From the NCBI GenBank assembly GCA_944989445.1, contig CALYLW010000571.1:310001-374000 (forward strand): a stretch of 64,000 nucleotides of DNA, written 5' to 3'. This stretch comes from Ampullaceana balthica (taxonomy: Eukaryota > Mollusca > Gastropoda > Lymnaeidae). The notes beneath the pieces are model-generated. The model did no database searches and had not been told where the DNA came from. It was given only the letters and a program-made list of their open reading frames with translations. Every line of letters begins with the position of its first letter. Positions within the stretch are counted from its first letter, which is position 1. The translations under genes were made by a program, and so were the position numbers. This document shows positions 35,801 to 47,800 of this stretch, in pieces.

Positions 35801-38800
35801 TCTAGTTTGTTCAGGCAATCCATGCCAAACCCAATCCATCCATCAGGTGCTGTGCCCAGAGGCGTAGGCGGTCATGCCTCTCCACAGCTCTCTGTCTTTG
35901 TCAATCAACTCCGCTGGTGATTGCGTCCCATGCCATCTTGTCAGCCCATCCAGCATCATTTCTCTCTGTCTGCCTGGCCTAGATCCCTTTTGCCCTCGAT
36001 CTTTCCTGTTGTTACCATCTGTTCCAGCCTGCCTCGCCTCATGATGTGTTTAAAAAATCTAGATCGTCTCTTTCTAAAGTTAGACATAATTTTCCTTGTC
36101 TGGCCTACTTCTTTTAGATCCTCTTCGTTACGCCTCTTCGTCGTCCATGGTAATTTTAAACATTCGCCCAAAGAACCACATTTCACAGGCTTCCAAACGT
36201 TTCTGTAATTCATTTGTGACTGTCCAGGCTTCACATCCCTGAAATAAAATTGGTTCTATGCAACACTGAAGCACTCTATTCCTCACTTCCATTGATATGG
36301 ATTTGTTGGTCAGGAGATTCTTCATTTTATGGAATACTGCTTTCGCTTATGCTATTCTGTTTTTTATCTCAATTGTGCATCTTCCGTCTGAGGTCAACAT
36401 TGTTCCTAGATATTTAAATTTGGTGACTTGTTTTAATGTTTCTCCATCTACATTCTGGGTTGGTTTTCTTTTTGGAAATAATAATGACTTCTGTTTTCTT
36501 TTTGTTCAAACTTAAGCCTTTGTTTGCACTTTCCTTAACTATTTTGTCCAACAATCTTTGTAGTTCTTCCTCGCTCTTTGCAATTAGCACTGTGTCATCT
36601 GCGTATCTCAGACTTTACAAATTGTAACCTCCCACAGATATTCCAGCTACACCCATATGCCAGACGGGAAAAAGAGGTGTTTTGTTTTCTTTGTTCTTGT
36701 GAATGTTTAGTTTGTATTTATATTTGTATGTTTCTTGCACCAAGCTACGTGTATCCATCATAATTCCAATGCCGTATGCAACCGTGGCTTTTTTTTTCTT
36801 TTCTTCTCTTTATTTGTTTTTTTCCCTTTAAAAAAATTGCCAAAAATATATTAACTCCCTCCCCCAAAACAGCACAAATACTGGCTACGCCAGTGCCTAG
36901 ACCTGAGACCACAATTACGCCACTGGCAGACATACGTTAGGCATCGCATTTTATGATTCGAGTTATAGGTATTCGATCTTACTAACAAATCATATGCATG
37001 TAACATATAATATCTAATGGAAGAAAGGAATATTGTACACTATGAGACACATGTGACATTTTCAGAATATGCAAAGAACTGAAAGTATTTTTATTTTTAT
37101 TTTATTACCTTTAGGCTACGCCCTACCCGCCCCCGATGACGTGTGCATCAACTCATTGACTCCCCCCACTAACGCCCGGGGCGTGAACCGGGTGAGCAGG
37201 AATTCGGACGCCCCGTTGTACTCACTTCACTTCAGTGAACACATTCCCAATGGTGCGTTACCAGCTGGTATGGACACATACCGCGGTGAGTACACTAAAC
37301 ACTATAGCAGTTTAGTCGAAACAAATCATCACCATTACTTCTGGTTCATCTTAATCTTTAAGAATGCTATCGCTTACAAACAACATGTAAGTGCATGCTG
37401 TAATTATTTGCTTAGGTTGTTGTTAGCTGTTTGTAGAATTTTATGAAATGAAACTCGGCCAGTTATAAGACAATGGTGTGTCCTACATTGCAGTCCACGT
37501 CTCTATTGACAATGAGCTCCTGGCCTTTGACACGGCCAAAGTCCTGGTGTCGGCACAGGGGTCATGCGGGACCGGGTCACTCAAATTCGACCAGCAGGAT
37601 TTCATCGAGGTCCGGCAGAAAGAGGACCGGTGCCCGAGACTTCTGCATACCACCAAGAAGATGCCCATGACTGAGTTGCCATCCCTGCTGTGGACACCGC
37701 CATCTTGTGGGTGTGTCGTTTTTAAGTAAGTGTAAAAAGTTGCTTACTTGTATTCCCACTATGATCAAATTAACAAAGCCAAGCTTGTTAGAATGATTTT
37801 TAAATCGATCACATTTTTTTGTGTGTGCTAATGCCGTTCAAATTTCCTCCAACTATCTCGAAACATGTCAACAAAGTAACTACGTTAGTTTCGAATTTTG
37901 TTTGGCAAGTAAGTTGAAAGTTTATATCTAAACATTAAACTATTCTCATATCGAAACAATCTTGCTATTTATAAGCAGCCAACACATTTTTATTCTAACA
38001 CGCGTTAGGGAATAAAGACCTTATTTTCATTCAAAGTATTATTTGTTTTGTGGCACGACTACAAATTAAATGAATGCCCTTAAAATTGTTTTCTACCCAA
38101 CAGAGTTTTGGTGGTCGAGGATTCCAACATTTACTTTACCGATAACGAAGAGACGAAGAATGGACCACTGACTCAGACAGTGTGTGTGAAGAAAAGGGTG
38201 AGTTGAAACCTGGCGAGGTCCATCAGCATTGCTGATACTGGGGAAAATTCGATTTAATGAATTATCTTTCAAATGAATTTTGGGTTAAGTCGACCACCAA
38301 ATTAATCAACCGTATTGAAAGTTTGAGTTTGACGCGCAGTTCAAAGATACAATATCTTTCATTACATTAACCTATTCACAAATAATGACGAACTTTGTGT
38401 CTGGTGTCCTACAGGTCACACGAGAGCACTTCCTGGAAGCCCTGTGCAAGGCCCCTGACCGCCACAGGTCATCCCAGATACTCTCCAACTCCGGTTTTCT
38501 GACACGTCACAGGCTGGACTCAAATAAGTTGGACAGATACGGTCTGGAAATGGCGCTAGAGCTGAGGAGATCTGACAACAAGATCTGCTGCAACAAGGTT
38601 GTCCAATCATAACTAGAATAAAGTTTAAACTGTTTACGTTAAAATAACCTTAAGCCTTAAATTCAATTACCATCGGCATGCTCCATTCTTTGACATTTGA
38701 GTAGCAGGGAGCATTAGTTTTAGGTTACACAAGACTTAGTCAGCAGTATGACTGCGATATAGGAGACAATTTTATATATTTTTTGAAACAACCATTCATG

Positions 38801-41800
38801 AGAACCCATTCCATTCTTTTTTCAACGGCTCTAACTTTACCAGTGATATTACTGTAGAAACTCAGTTAAGAAAAACTGACCCTAGGGCTCGAATAGTCCA
38901 CGGACAACATGTTCTGTTTCAAAGGAGTTTAATAGAGACTAAATGACCCTTTTTTAAAACCAAGCGACACATCAATCGAATGACACATCCTATAAATGGT
39001 CATGATATAATCTTTATGACAATAAACGTGGCTTTTGATTGAAAGGATATACGACACAGCACAATACCGAATGACCTATACTATTGTATTGATGATAAGT
39101 GTAGTAAGATTTTACTTACACAACTATTTAACTTTTTTTTTCAATCGAAGACACTAGTGCTAAAAGTACTTAAATCACATTTTGTCAAATTCAATATAAA
39201 CAGTGAACTTTAAACATCTGGTTAAGATCGTATAAATTTGAAAACAACACAATATAAATCGACCCACTTTATTAACAGCCTAAAAATTAAAATGCTTCCA
39301 TAAAAGAAACCTAAAAAATTTAAACTTGATTATATCAGAATGTATATTTTGTGACAAAGTACTTTGAGCTCTAAGCTTTGCAAATGATTTACTCACGGTT
39401 GTGTAGCTATAGTTGATGCTGATATGATGATAATCATGATACAAAAATATCTTTTTGCTGCTATAACTAAGAATGAAAATGAAATGCATTGAATACAAAA
39501 TTCTGCACCTTAAATAAAGGACTTGCCCCTTTGCTTCTTTATTATCCCACTGTTAATAATTTATAATCTGCTCAGTATTAAACATTTTTAATGTATTTTC
39601 TGGGAAAACTTGTCGGACCTCATACTTTAAACTGTGAGGCCTTCATTATTGGTTAAGTGAATATTTGAATATTCCAAATAATCGCGACTGTAATCACCAT
39701 TTAAAAAAAATCGAATCCAACAGTAACACACGTTTGTTATCAACTTAACTGTTCAAACTTAATTGAAATGCATATTTTCTGGATACCACAGCTACATAAT
39801 AATGATATGTAAACTATTCGACCTGCGCTAGGATAGAGGGCCAGATGGGCGATCTGATTTGGGTGACAATTTCCTAAATTATATTCAATGCTCGAATATT
39901 GCAGTGCTTAAAAAATATTTAGGTGTTTTTTCTATGGTGCATGACTATTATTCTAGGGCTACGAGTTTGCAGGTTCAGTTTTTCCAATTTTATTTTTAGT
40001 CCATTCGTATTGTGTTTTTATTCATTCAATTTAGTCTCTTTAAAAAAAACAGAATGAGAGTTTATAGAACAATTTTTAGTTACTTCACTATCGCTAGAAA
40101 CACTAGACTCTAGACGATAAAAGAATAAATGGACAAATAGTAATAATACGTAAATGATTTAATACTTACTAACTTGGAAATAGAACACAACAATAATGTA
40201 ATGCAAAACTCAGATAGACATAGGGATATAATAACTATTCATCCTTCATTTGCTAGAACAAACATTAACAAATCCTCTTTTTCACGTCTGGAATTTCGGG
40301 CGTGAAAAGTTTTGCTTAAAAAAATTAGTGAAAAGCCAACACATCAACATTGGAAACTCAAATAAATACATAAAACGTGGATAAGCGTAGGGTGTAATAA
40401 AAGTCTAAATAGAAGAAGCACCTGCAATGTGTAAAACAAGGTATATCAAAACAAAACCTCTTTAACACTACGTTGTATTACTTTCCCCTAAAGGCCGAGC
40501 ACAAGGACAAGATGAATTGTTTCGACAACATCAGACGTCACCGCATTGACAGGTTCTGTGGGGACGGCAGCCCAGACCTCAACTTTGTGACCTTCAGGGC
40601 CAGCTTCATGCGTAACAGGGAACGGGAGTGTTGTCACATCTTAGGTGAGTGGCATTGGAGGAAATACCAGCTTTTCGAGCTGGCGATGATGTTGATAGTG
40701 ATGATGATAAGATGATGATGGTGAAGATTGTTTACGTCAAGGTTTAAGGTTTCTTTTGCATAAACCTGACTGAGGCCTAGAAAATAAAAATGATTTTGAA
40801 ATGCTGGTCTATTTAAAATTTATTAACAGTAACATGACTCAGTAAATTCATCAGTCTCATTGAAACCATTCACAAAAACATTTCGTAGGCTTATTTATAC
40901 TAGTAAGAATAGAAAACGTGAGACAGAAAATCTTCGTGAAGTATTAGAATAATTTAGGGACTAAATAAGAAAACATGAAGTGGATCCTAGTTAATTTCTA
41001 GAAATCTCCGCCTGCACAAACAAAGGAAACACATAATCTCTAAAATAAAGAGATTGTAGTTGCAATTAACTCATCTCACCTTTGAAATGCTATAAACAAT
41101 AATGTATAAAAATTTAAATTTAACAATATGATGACTGTTGGTAATTATTTGTTTGTTTTTTAAAATTAAACTACTCAGTTAAGTTTATACTTTCTGTAAG
41201 GAGAAAGTTAGGTTAGGGTTAGCGTGTACAGATAACCTTTATATTTGACCTCCAAGATGAACTCTGTCATCATGGTTTGTAGAGGTCCATTCCATTTTGA
41301 TCTCCAGGTGAACACCGCTATCAATGTTTCAACGTGGACAGTGACCTCAAGACTGGAACCAACGAAACATTTCTGGACTACTCCTTGGACGACACGGACC
41401 CTGCCAATGACCTGGCCATCTTCGTTTTTCCTAAGGTAGGAATTATATTGTGACGTAATAATTCCGCACAAGTTCGTGAAACAGACCAGGGAATCAGGCG
41501 TTCAGGCGTGGAATGGTTTGGCTGAATAAACCAGGAGCGCCAACAGACCATCAACATTCAAAATGAAATAAAAATGCAGGACTAGACATAAACTATAGAT
41601 AAGCGTTGCAATCCTTTTCTGTAATTTATTAAAGTAAGAGAAGGAACAAAAAAGGTCATCAAAGTATTCTCTCGCATGTGCCCCATGCCCAACCCATCAC
41701 CACGTGGAAGACTCCTCTGGGGTTTATATCAGTCTCATGCACAGCCCCCCCCCACCGGAAACTTCACTTGGTTGACCAGAACGAAGAGGACTAGTCCACT

Positions 41801-44800
41801 CGGTCGGTTGGTCGGTGGGTAATGTAATGTGTACTCTCACTATCCATCGATTTCGCCACAGTTTTCGAGGTATATAAATAAACCATAGATGTATGTTAAT
41901 ATCCCCGCTAAGTAATGACCAGTCATATCCATATTTGGGGGATATTGTTCATGGGTTGGGGGGGGGGTCGTGAATGTCATTGGGAGTGCCTGAGTGTCTA
42001 CCCAGCACAGAATGTGTACCTGACAATAGTTGGGGAACCAAAGGCGTCTCGGTGTGGTGCCACACAATCCCTCATAGTCGTGGCCCGTGAACGCATCGTC
42101 AATTGCCAAAAGGCCAGATTGGTCAGTGAATTTTTATAAGACGCAATACTCTTCTGTTCAGAAAGAGTGTCTGTAATGAATAAAATATAATAAAAATAGA
42201 AATGAAATACACAACTAGAGATGTGTCTAAATCAGCGTTTTGTGGAGTAGATAGCTTGTGAATAAAATAGTTTTTTAAGTTAATCCCTGGAAACATTTTG
42301 TTTGAACCAATGATTAATCAGAAGCCATACTTTTATTTCCTTTTTTACCTGTCTGGTTTGAGCTTATGATCAAAACTGGTAAAGTCCTAATGTGAGCATA
42401 TGGTATTGTTTTTGTTTTTTTTAAAAGGCTTTAATTTATTTTACACTTTAAACGGAAGCGTGCTTTTTCTTTTAGTTTGCTCTTAAGAATTATCTGAAAT
42501 TAACACTAAATGCATAAATAAAATATATTTCTATTTTTAAATAATATACTAATAATATTTCTGAATTTCGGTGACCCTTCTACAGGATTCGGATGTTCTA
42601 CAAGTTATCAGATCTGTGAATTTCGGAAACAATCTCTATTCGGAAGGCAGCGAGGAAAACTCAGGAAAAACGGATACAAATTCCAAAAGGAAACGAAGGA
42701 ATAGCCAGGAGGAATTGACAGGGTTTGGGGGACTGTCCAGTGATAGGGACATTGAGCCCCGGACTTCGGGAAAACATGGCAACCAGCTGTCGTCAAGGGA
42801 ACACGTAAATAAACCTCGTGTGCCAGCACCAGACAAATCTAAAACTGATGATAGAAGTTTGTCTCCGGCTTTGAGCAGGGTAGCCTCGTTGTCATCAAGC
42901 GAAAAGAAAGAGAAACCTAAACACGCAGAGGGCAAAAGACGAGGTACGAGACCAGGAGACCTCCAAGCCTCCTCAGCTGCAGCTCATCCGGGCACGAGCG
43001 GCGAGGAGCTAAAAGGAAACAAGCGAGGGTCGGCAGCCGAGACGAAAAGGGCAAGTCAGGAGATGTTAGATTCGACCAGGAAACAGAGGATGGACAGCCG
43101 TGATGAGATGGCCGGGTTTGGGGGGTTCTCAAGTGATAGAGAGATGGACCCAAGGACATTAGGGAGAGCCAGCAGTGAGAAGAAAACATTTCGTGCGAGT
43201 GCCGAGCGAGCTGTACCTGAGACATTTGGTGACAACTATCTGGATGAAGACCTGGGAGGATCCTCAATTGAAGGAAAATTATTAAGTAAGTGTGTGGTTT
43301 TTTTTTAAAGTTGGGGAAGATAAAAAAAAGTACAACAAAAAACATTGGATGTAAATCTTAGATCTTTGGAAGTCAGAAAAAGCAAAGGGGCGCTACTTGT
43401 CATAAGAAACAAAGTTATTTAGAGCTTCTTTCTATAAAGTATTAATTTCCCTTTTATTATAATATTACAGCTCATAACACATAAAGTGCTGAAGTGTATG
43501 CAATCTACATTAATAGTTAACCGTCTGTGGTGAGGATAATAAAAAGATTGACTATTTCTTTTCACACGTTAATAAAACCACAATTCAGTATGGGTTTGAA
43601 AACACTGGTACTCAGAGTCCATCGTTTTCATGATACGAGTGTGCTGTACATGTCCTCTTTTTACAATGTTGAAGCTTGTTTATCTTTATCTTATTTTTCT
43701 CGATAAAATGATGTGTTTATTTAAGATGTGAAACTATTTTAAACTAGTTTGTGCTGGGGCGCCGTTGCGCCTGCGGCGCCCCCTTTTTTAAGGGCGCCTA
43801 CGGCGCTCACCTTTTTCAAAAGCCCAACTAACTTGCCCTTGTATGATTAATACGTAATATTAAACGTTCTTAAATGTACACAAAGTATTTTATAATAGAG
43901 TTTTTTGGTTTTTTTATTGCAAAAGCTTAAGTAACGTATCCTTATATGATAAATACGAAATATTCCTGAAATGTACACAAAGTATGTATTTAATATTTTT
44001 ATACAGTGCTAATCACCACACGATTTTTAAAGTAACTTTAGAAAGCAGCGCACCAAATTACTGCACCAAAAATAATTCTTATCGAACGTCCGCATGAAAT
44101 TGTTCAATTATTAATAACTAGTTCAAAAGCCTGCTGAAGCTGGCAGAACGAAATCCCACAGAAAGGGATAACAAAGAAATATACCAAATACTGCAATAGA
44201 AAAAACCACGTGGCCTTTATCGCCATGAACAGAATACGATATATGAACAGAAATAACAAAGAAATGTATGAATTACTGTAATAGAAAATAACATTTGGCC
44301 TATATTGCCTTGAACACAATACGATATGAAAATAAATAACAAAGAGATGTACGAAATACTCAAATAGAAAAGAACTTGTATCTTTTATTGCCATGAACAC
44401 AATACGATATAAACAGCTAAATATGAAAGATCTCCTTGTACACAACATTTTTAGTGTAGCAGGTGGAGCTGTCGTGGAGCAGTTTCCCTTGTTTAGGACC
44501 ATCTGCCACATGGACCTTGACATCTGCTGATCTGCGTACACGGGAGAAAGCAACGTATAATTGCCTATGGCTAAACACAGGTTGTGGTAGGTAGATACCG
44601 ACCTTATCCAGTGTCTGGCCCTGCGATTTGTTTATGGTCATTGCGAAAGCTAACTTCACAGGGAATTGCCTTCTCCGTAGAATGAAAGGCAAGTATGTGG
44701 TTGTCGGGGCAATGTCCACGCGTGGAATGAATAGATTTTCGACCTTTGTCACTTCCGGACAGAAGTTCAGCTATGATGAGGTTGGGTTTGAGGTCCCTAA

Positions 44801-47800
44801 ACACCAATCTGGTGCCGTTGCATAGACCTCGTTTAGTGTTCAAATTGCGAAGAAGAATTATAATTGCTCCGACTTTTATTGTGAATTGATGAAGCGGCAT
44901 TACCGAAGGTGCCAATTGATGTAGAAATTCCACGGGATAATTGTTTTCATCATCTGGCGTGCAGTCGTCGATGGAGTCGGAACTTAAGTATGTCCTGGGT
45001 TCTCCTTCAAGTAAATGCAGAACCTGACTATTGATAAGGTCCACATCGGCATTTGTAGGGCAGAGAATAGCCTTATTTGCAAATTCTTCCGCATCTCTGG
45101 CTAGAAGTCGTTCACCGAATATTTCAGAAACAATAGATCCTGTGCAGACCATATGGGCTGGAACTTCAAACATATTCTCGTTCAATCCATGTTCATTGGT
45201 TAATGTTCCATTGCCTAGCTCAATTAACCAAAACTTAAATTCTGGATCAATAGATCGCACATTACTTGTCAATGTGAGAATTGTAAATTTAGACCAAAGA
45301 TCGGTAAACTTAATACTCGCTTCGACAATGGCGGACCTGGTTCCATGAGCAACAACGGGCAAGGTTTGTCTGAAGTCCCCACCCAAGAGAATGGTTTTTC
45401 CTCCGAAAGGTTTGTCATTTTGCATGATATCTTGTAAGAGTTTATTCACGCATTTCAATGCATCCTTAGAGGCCATCATGGATTCATCCCAAATGATTAT
45501 TGTGGCTCTCCGGAGAATGTCAGCATCGGAGGAGGTCATTCTCATTCTGGAGATTGAGGTGTCGATAATTGGGACGGGAAGTTAAAATTGGGAATGATAC
45601 GTTCGACCACTTTACAGTAAATTGGCCGCGATTCCAGTTGAAGCAGTAGCTAAAGCAATCTTCTGTTCCACTCTAAAGGATGCAAGCAAGGTTGTGTACA
45701 AATATGTTTTACCACTGCCACCAGGTCCGTCAAGAAAGTAACACCTATGAGGAAGATGATCATTTGCTGCGGCTGTGATAATTTCATCAAGTGCGTGTCT
45801 CTGCTGTTCCTTGAGACCCCGTACCATGTCTGTTGCTTTGCTGAGCTGTTGGACCGAATATAAAAACGCTGTCATGTATGTCTTCCACGTGACTTGGTGG
45901 AACTGGTAAACCTAAATTCTCGCAGGTTTTCCTATTAGCAATAAAGATCAATTGAATATCAATACATACGACCAATTATTCTGTCAGAATCCCTTTGCCT
46001 TCTCTGCCATGTTCTGGTCCTCTCGTGAAAAACATAAGGTTCAGGTATGTCAGTGTGTATAGTATAGTATACCTGTAGCCATCTGGTATTGTTGATTTAG
46101 TTTGAACCATGCCGTTAAAGTAGTGTCTCTCGAAGCTGCGTTCTTTGCTGCAGCCTCAACGTTATCAGTAATAAAAACTACTGATTGCTCGCCAAGGAGA
46201 TGAACTTGGAGTCTGATAATTGCATGAGACTGCTTGTGCATGTGGAACCCAAAAAGGCTGTCGCGTTGGTTTCGCGTTACTCGTCGCCGGGATGCCTCCT
46301 CGTGTGTTTCTGTTCTTCTTCGATTCCTGTTATGTTCGTTTCTGCGACGTTTTCTATCGAAAATTTCGGCTTCATCGAATGTTCTTTTTTCGAGGCTTAT
46401 TTGTCTCGTGGCAACACGCGAAGGTTTGTAAATTTGTGGAGTTGAAGAAGAAATAATAAAGCAATGTGAACGTGACATTGACGATGGGTACAGGCGTAGG
46501 AGAACGGTGTCGTACCTTGAATGCGGCGCAGCAATGCAGTTGACAGTGGGTCAAGAACCGAAGACCGACACACTGACATCAACCGGTTGGTGGTGACTAA
46601 CATCATGATTTATAACGGAGACACACACACGCATAGGCTGGTGGCCGATGTTAGACTCAACACAAATGTGTGTTTGTGTGTACACAAATGCTGACGTCAC
46701 AGGTTCGTGCGTTGTTTTGGTAATTGACGTTCTAGCTAAAACAATTCCGTCATATAATATTTTTTTTTACGGCAAACATTTTAAATTTATTTATAATAAT
46801 TTTGCGCGCCTTTTTTTGCGCACCTTTTTTGCGCGCCTTTCGAGCACCTTTTCGCGCGCCTTTGAACGGGGAGACACACGCATACTTAGGGCGATTATAT
46901 ATTAGATAGTGTGGAGGGTGTTGTTAATCTGGAAACCAAAATGATTATCCTATTTTTTAAAAAAAGCAGAGTGATGTCCCTTAGCGTTAGGCTACATAAT
47001 TGAGCGTAAATATATATATGATGATATACAAATATTTCGGTACAATTTTTTCTTGATCCAATCATTTCAGAATTTAAAAAACAGATACTAAGACTCCGCC
47101 TGAAGACGACGTGCTGCAAGGCCGGGGCCAACGCCGGGAAGTTCGTGTACAGCTTGACCAGCCTGCGTGCCAGGAACGAGTGTGGACACAGCGGGGAGAA
47201 GTACCTGAGCCGGACACAGCTGGACATGGGAGTCAAGACCTGCAGGGATCAGTTCAGGTTGTGCTGCATGGAAAAAGCCATCAGGTGGGTTCTGAGTTTA
47301 AGGGAATCCCGGACATAACCTGTCAGATTTTTTTGTATGTTTTCTTGATTATCTAATTGTATTTAATAGGAGCATGTGTGTCGCGGTAGGTACAAGAGAT
47401 CTTAGCCTCTGATTCGGCCAGATAGCAATTATCGATGGGTACGTGATTGTCTGGTTATGAAATTCTTCGGAATGCGCAACTTACAAATAAGACAGCTGTA
47501 CCTAACACTTTAATAAAGTTACACGTTTAAGCTCACATTATATTATGAAATATAGTCGTGTAACACTACGGGTTTATGTGCGTAGCGCAACGTCATTTCT
47601 GGACTATTACCGCAACTAGACCCGTAGTATTCATAGGTGATTGCTGCGTAGCTGGACTTTAGACTTTTTATTGTTATTTAATGGTGTGTTGTTTTTTTTA
47701 TATTTAAAATGAAATTTTAGGTCATTCGCATTTTACTGTTAATCCATTCAATCACACTCACCCTTTCTACAATTTTTGGATTGAATTATCTGCGTGTGTT

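Larger units (their letters stand above)
43744..46906 (-). mobile_element. Helitron with both termini, PIF1 helicase type, internally deleted
   Basis: The element reads on the minus strand. The 5' end is TCTAATATATAATCG at 46906, preceded by A. The 3' end is a GGGGCGCCG...CGGCGCCCC hairpin, a short spacer and CTAG at 43744-43747, followed by T. Insertion between A and T without duplication fits Helitrons. The length is 3163 bp. It carries a broken PIF1-like helicase but no recognisable Rep (rolling-circle nuclease) domain, so it was probably not autonomous. It sits in intron 8 in the antisense orientation. Confidence 0.8.

Noticed and set aside
44104..46478. Host PIF1 helicase gene
   Set aside because: It has frameshifts, is intronless, antisense in an intron, and bounded by Helitron ends. 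It is transposon-derived rather than a host gene.
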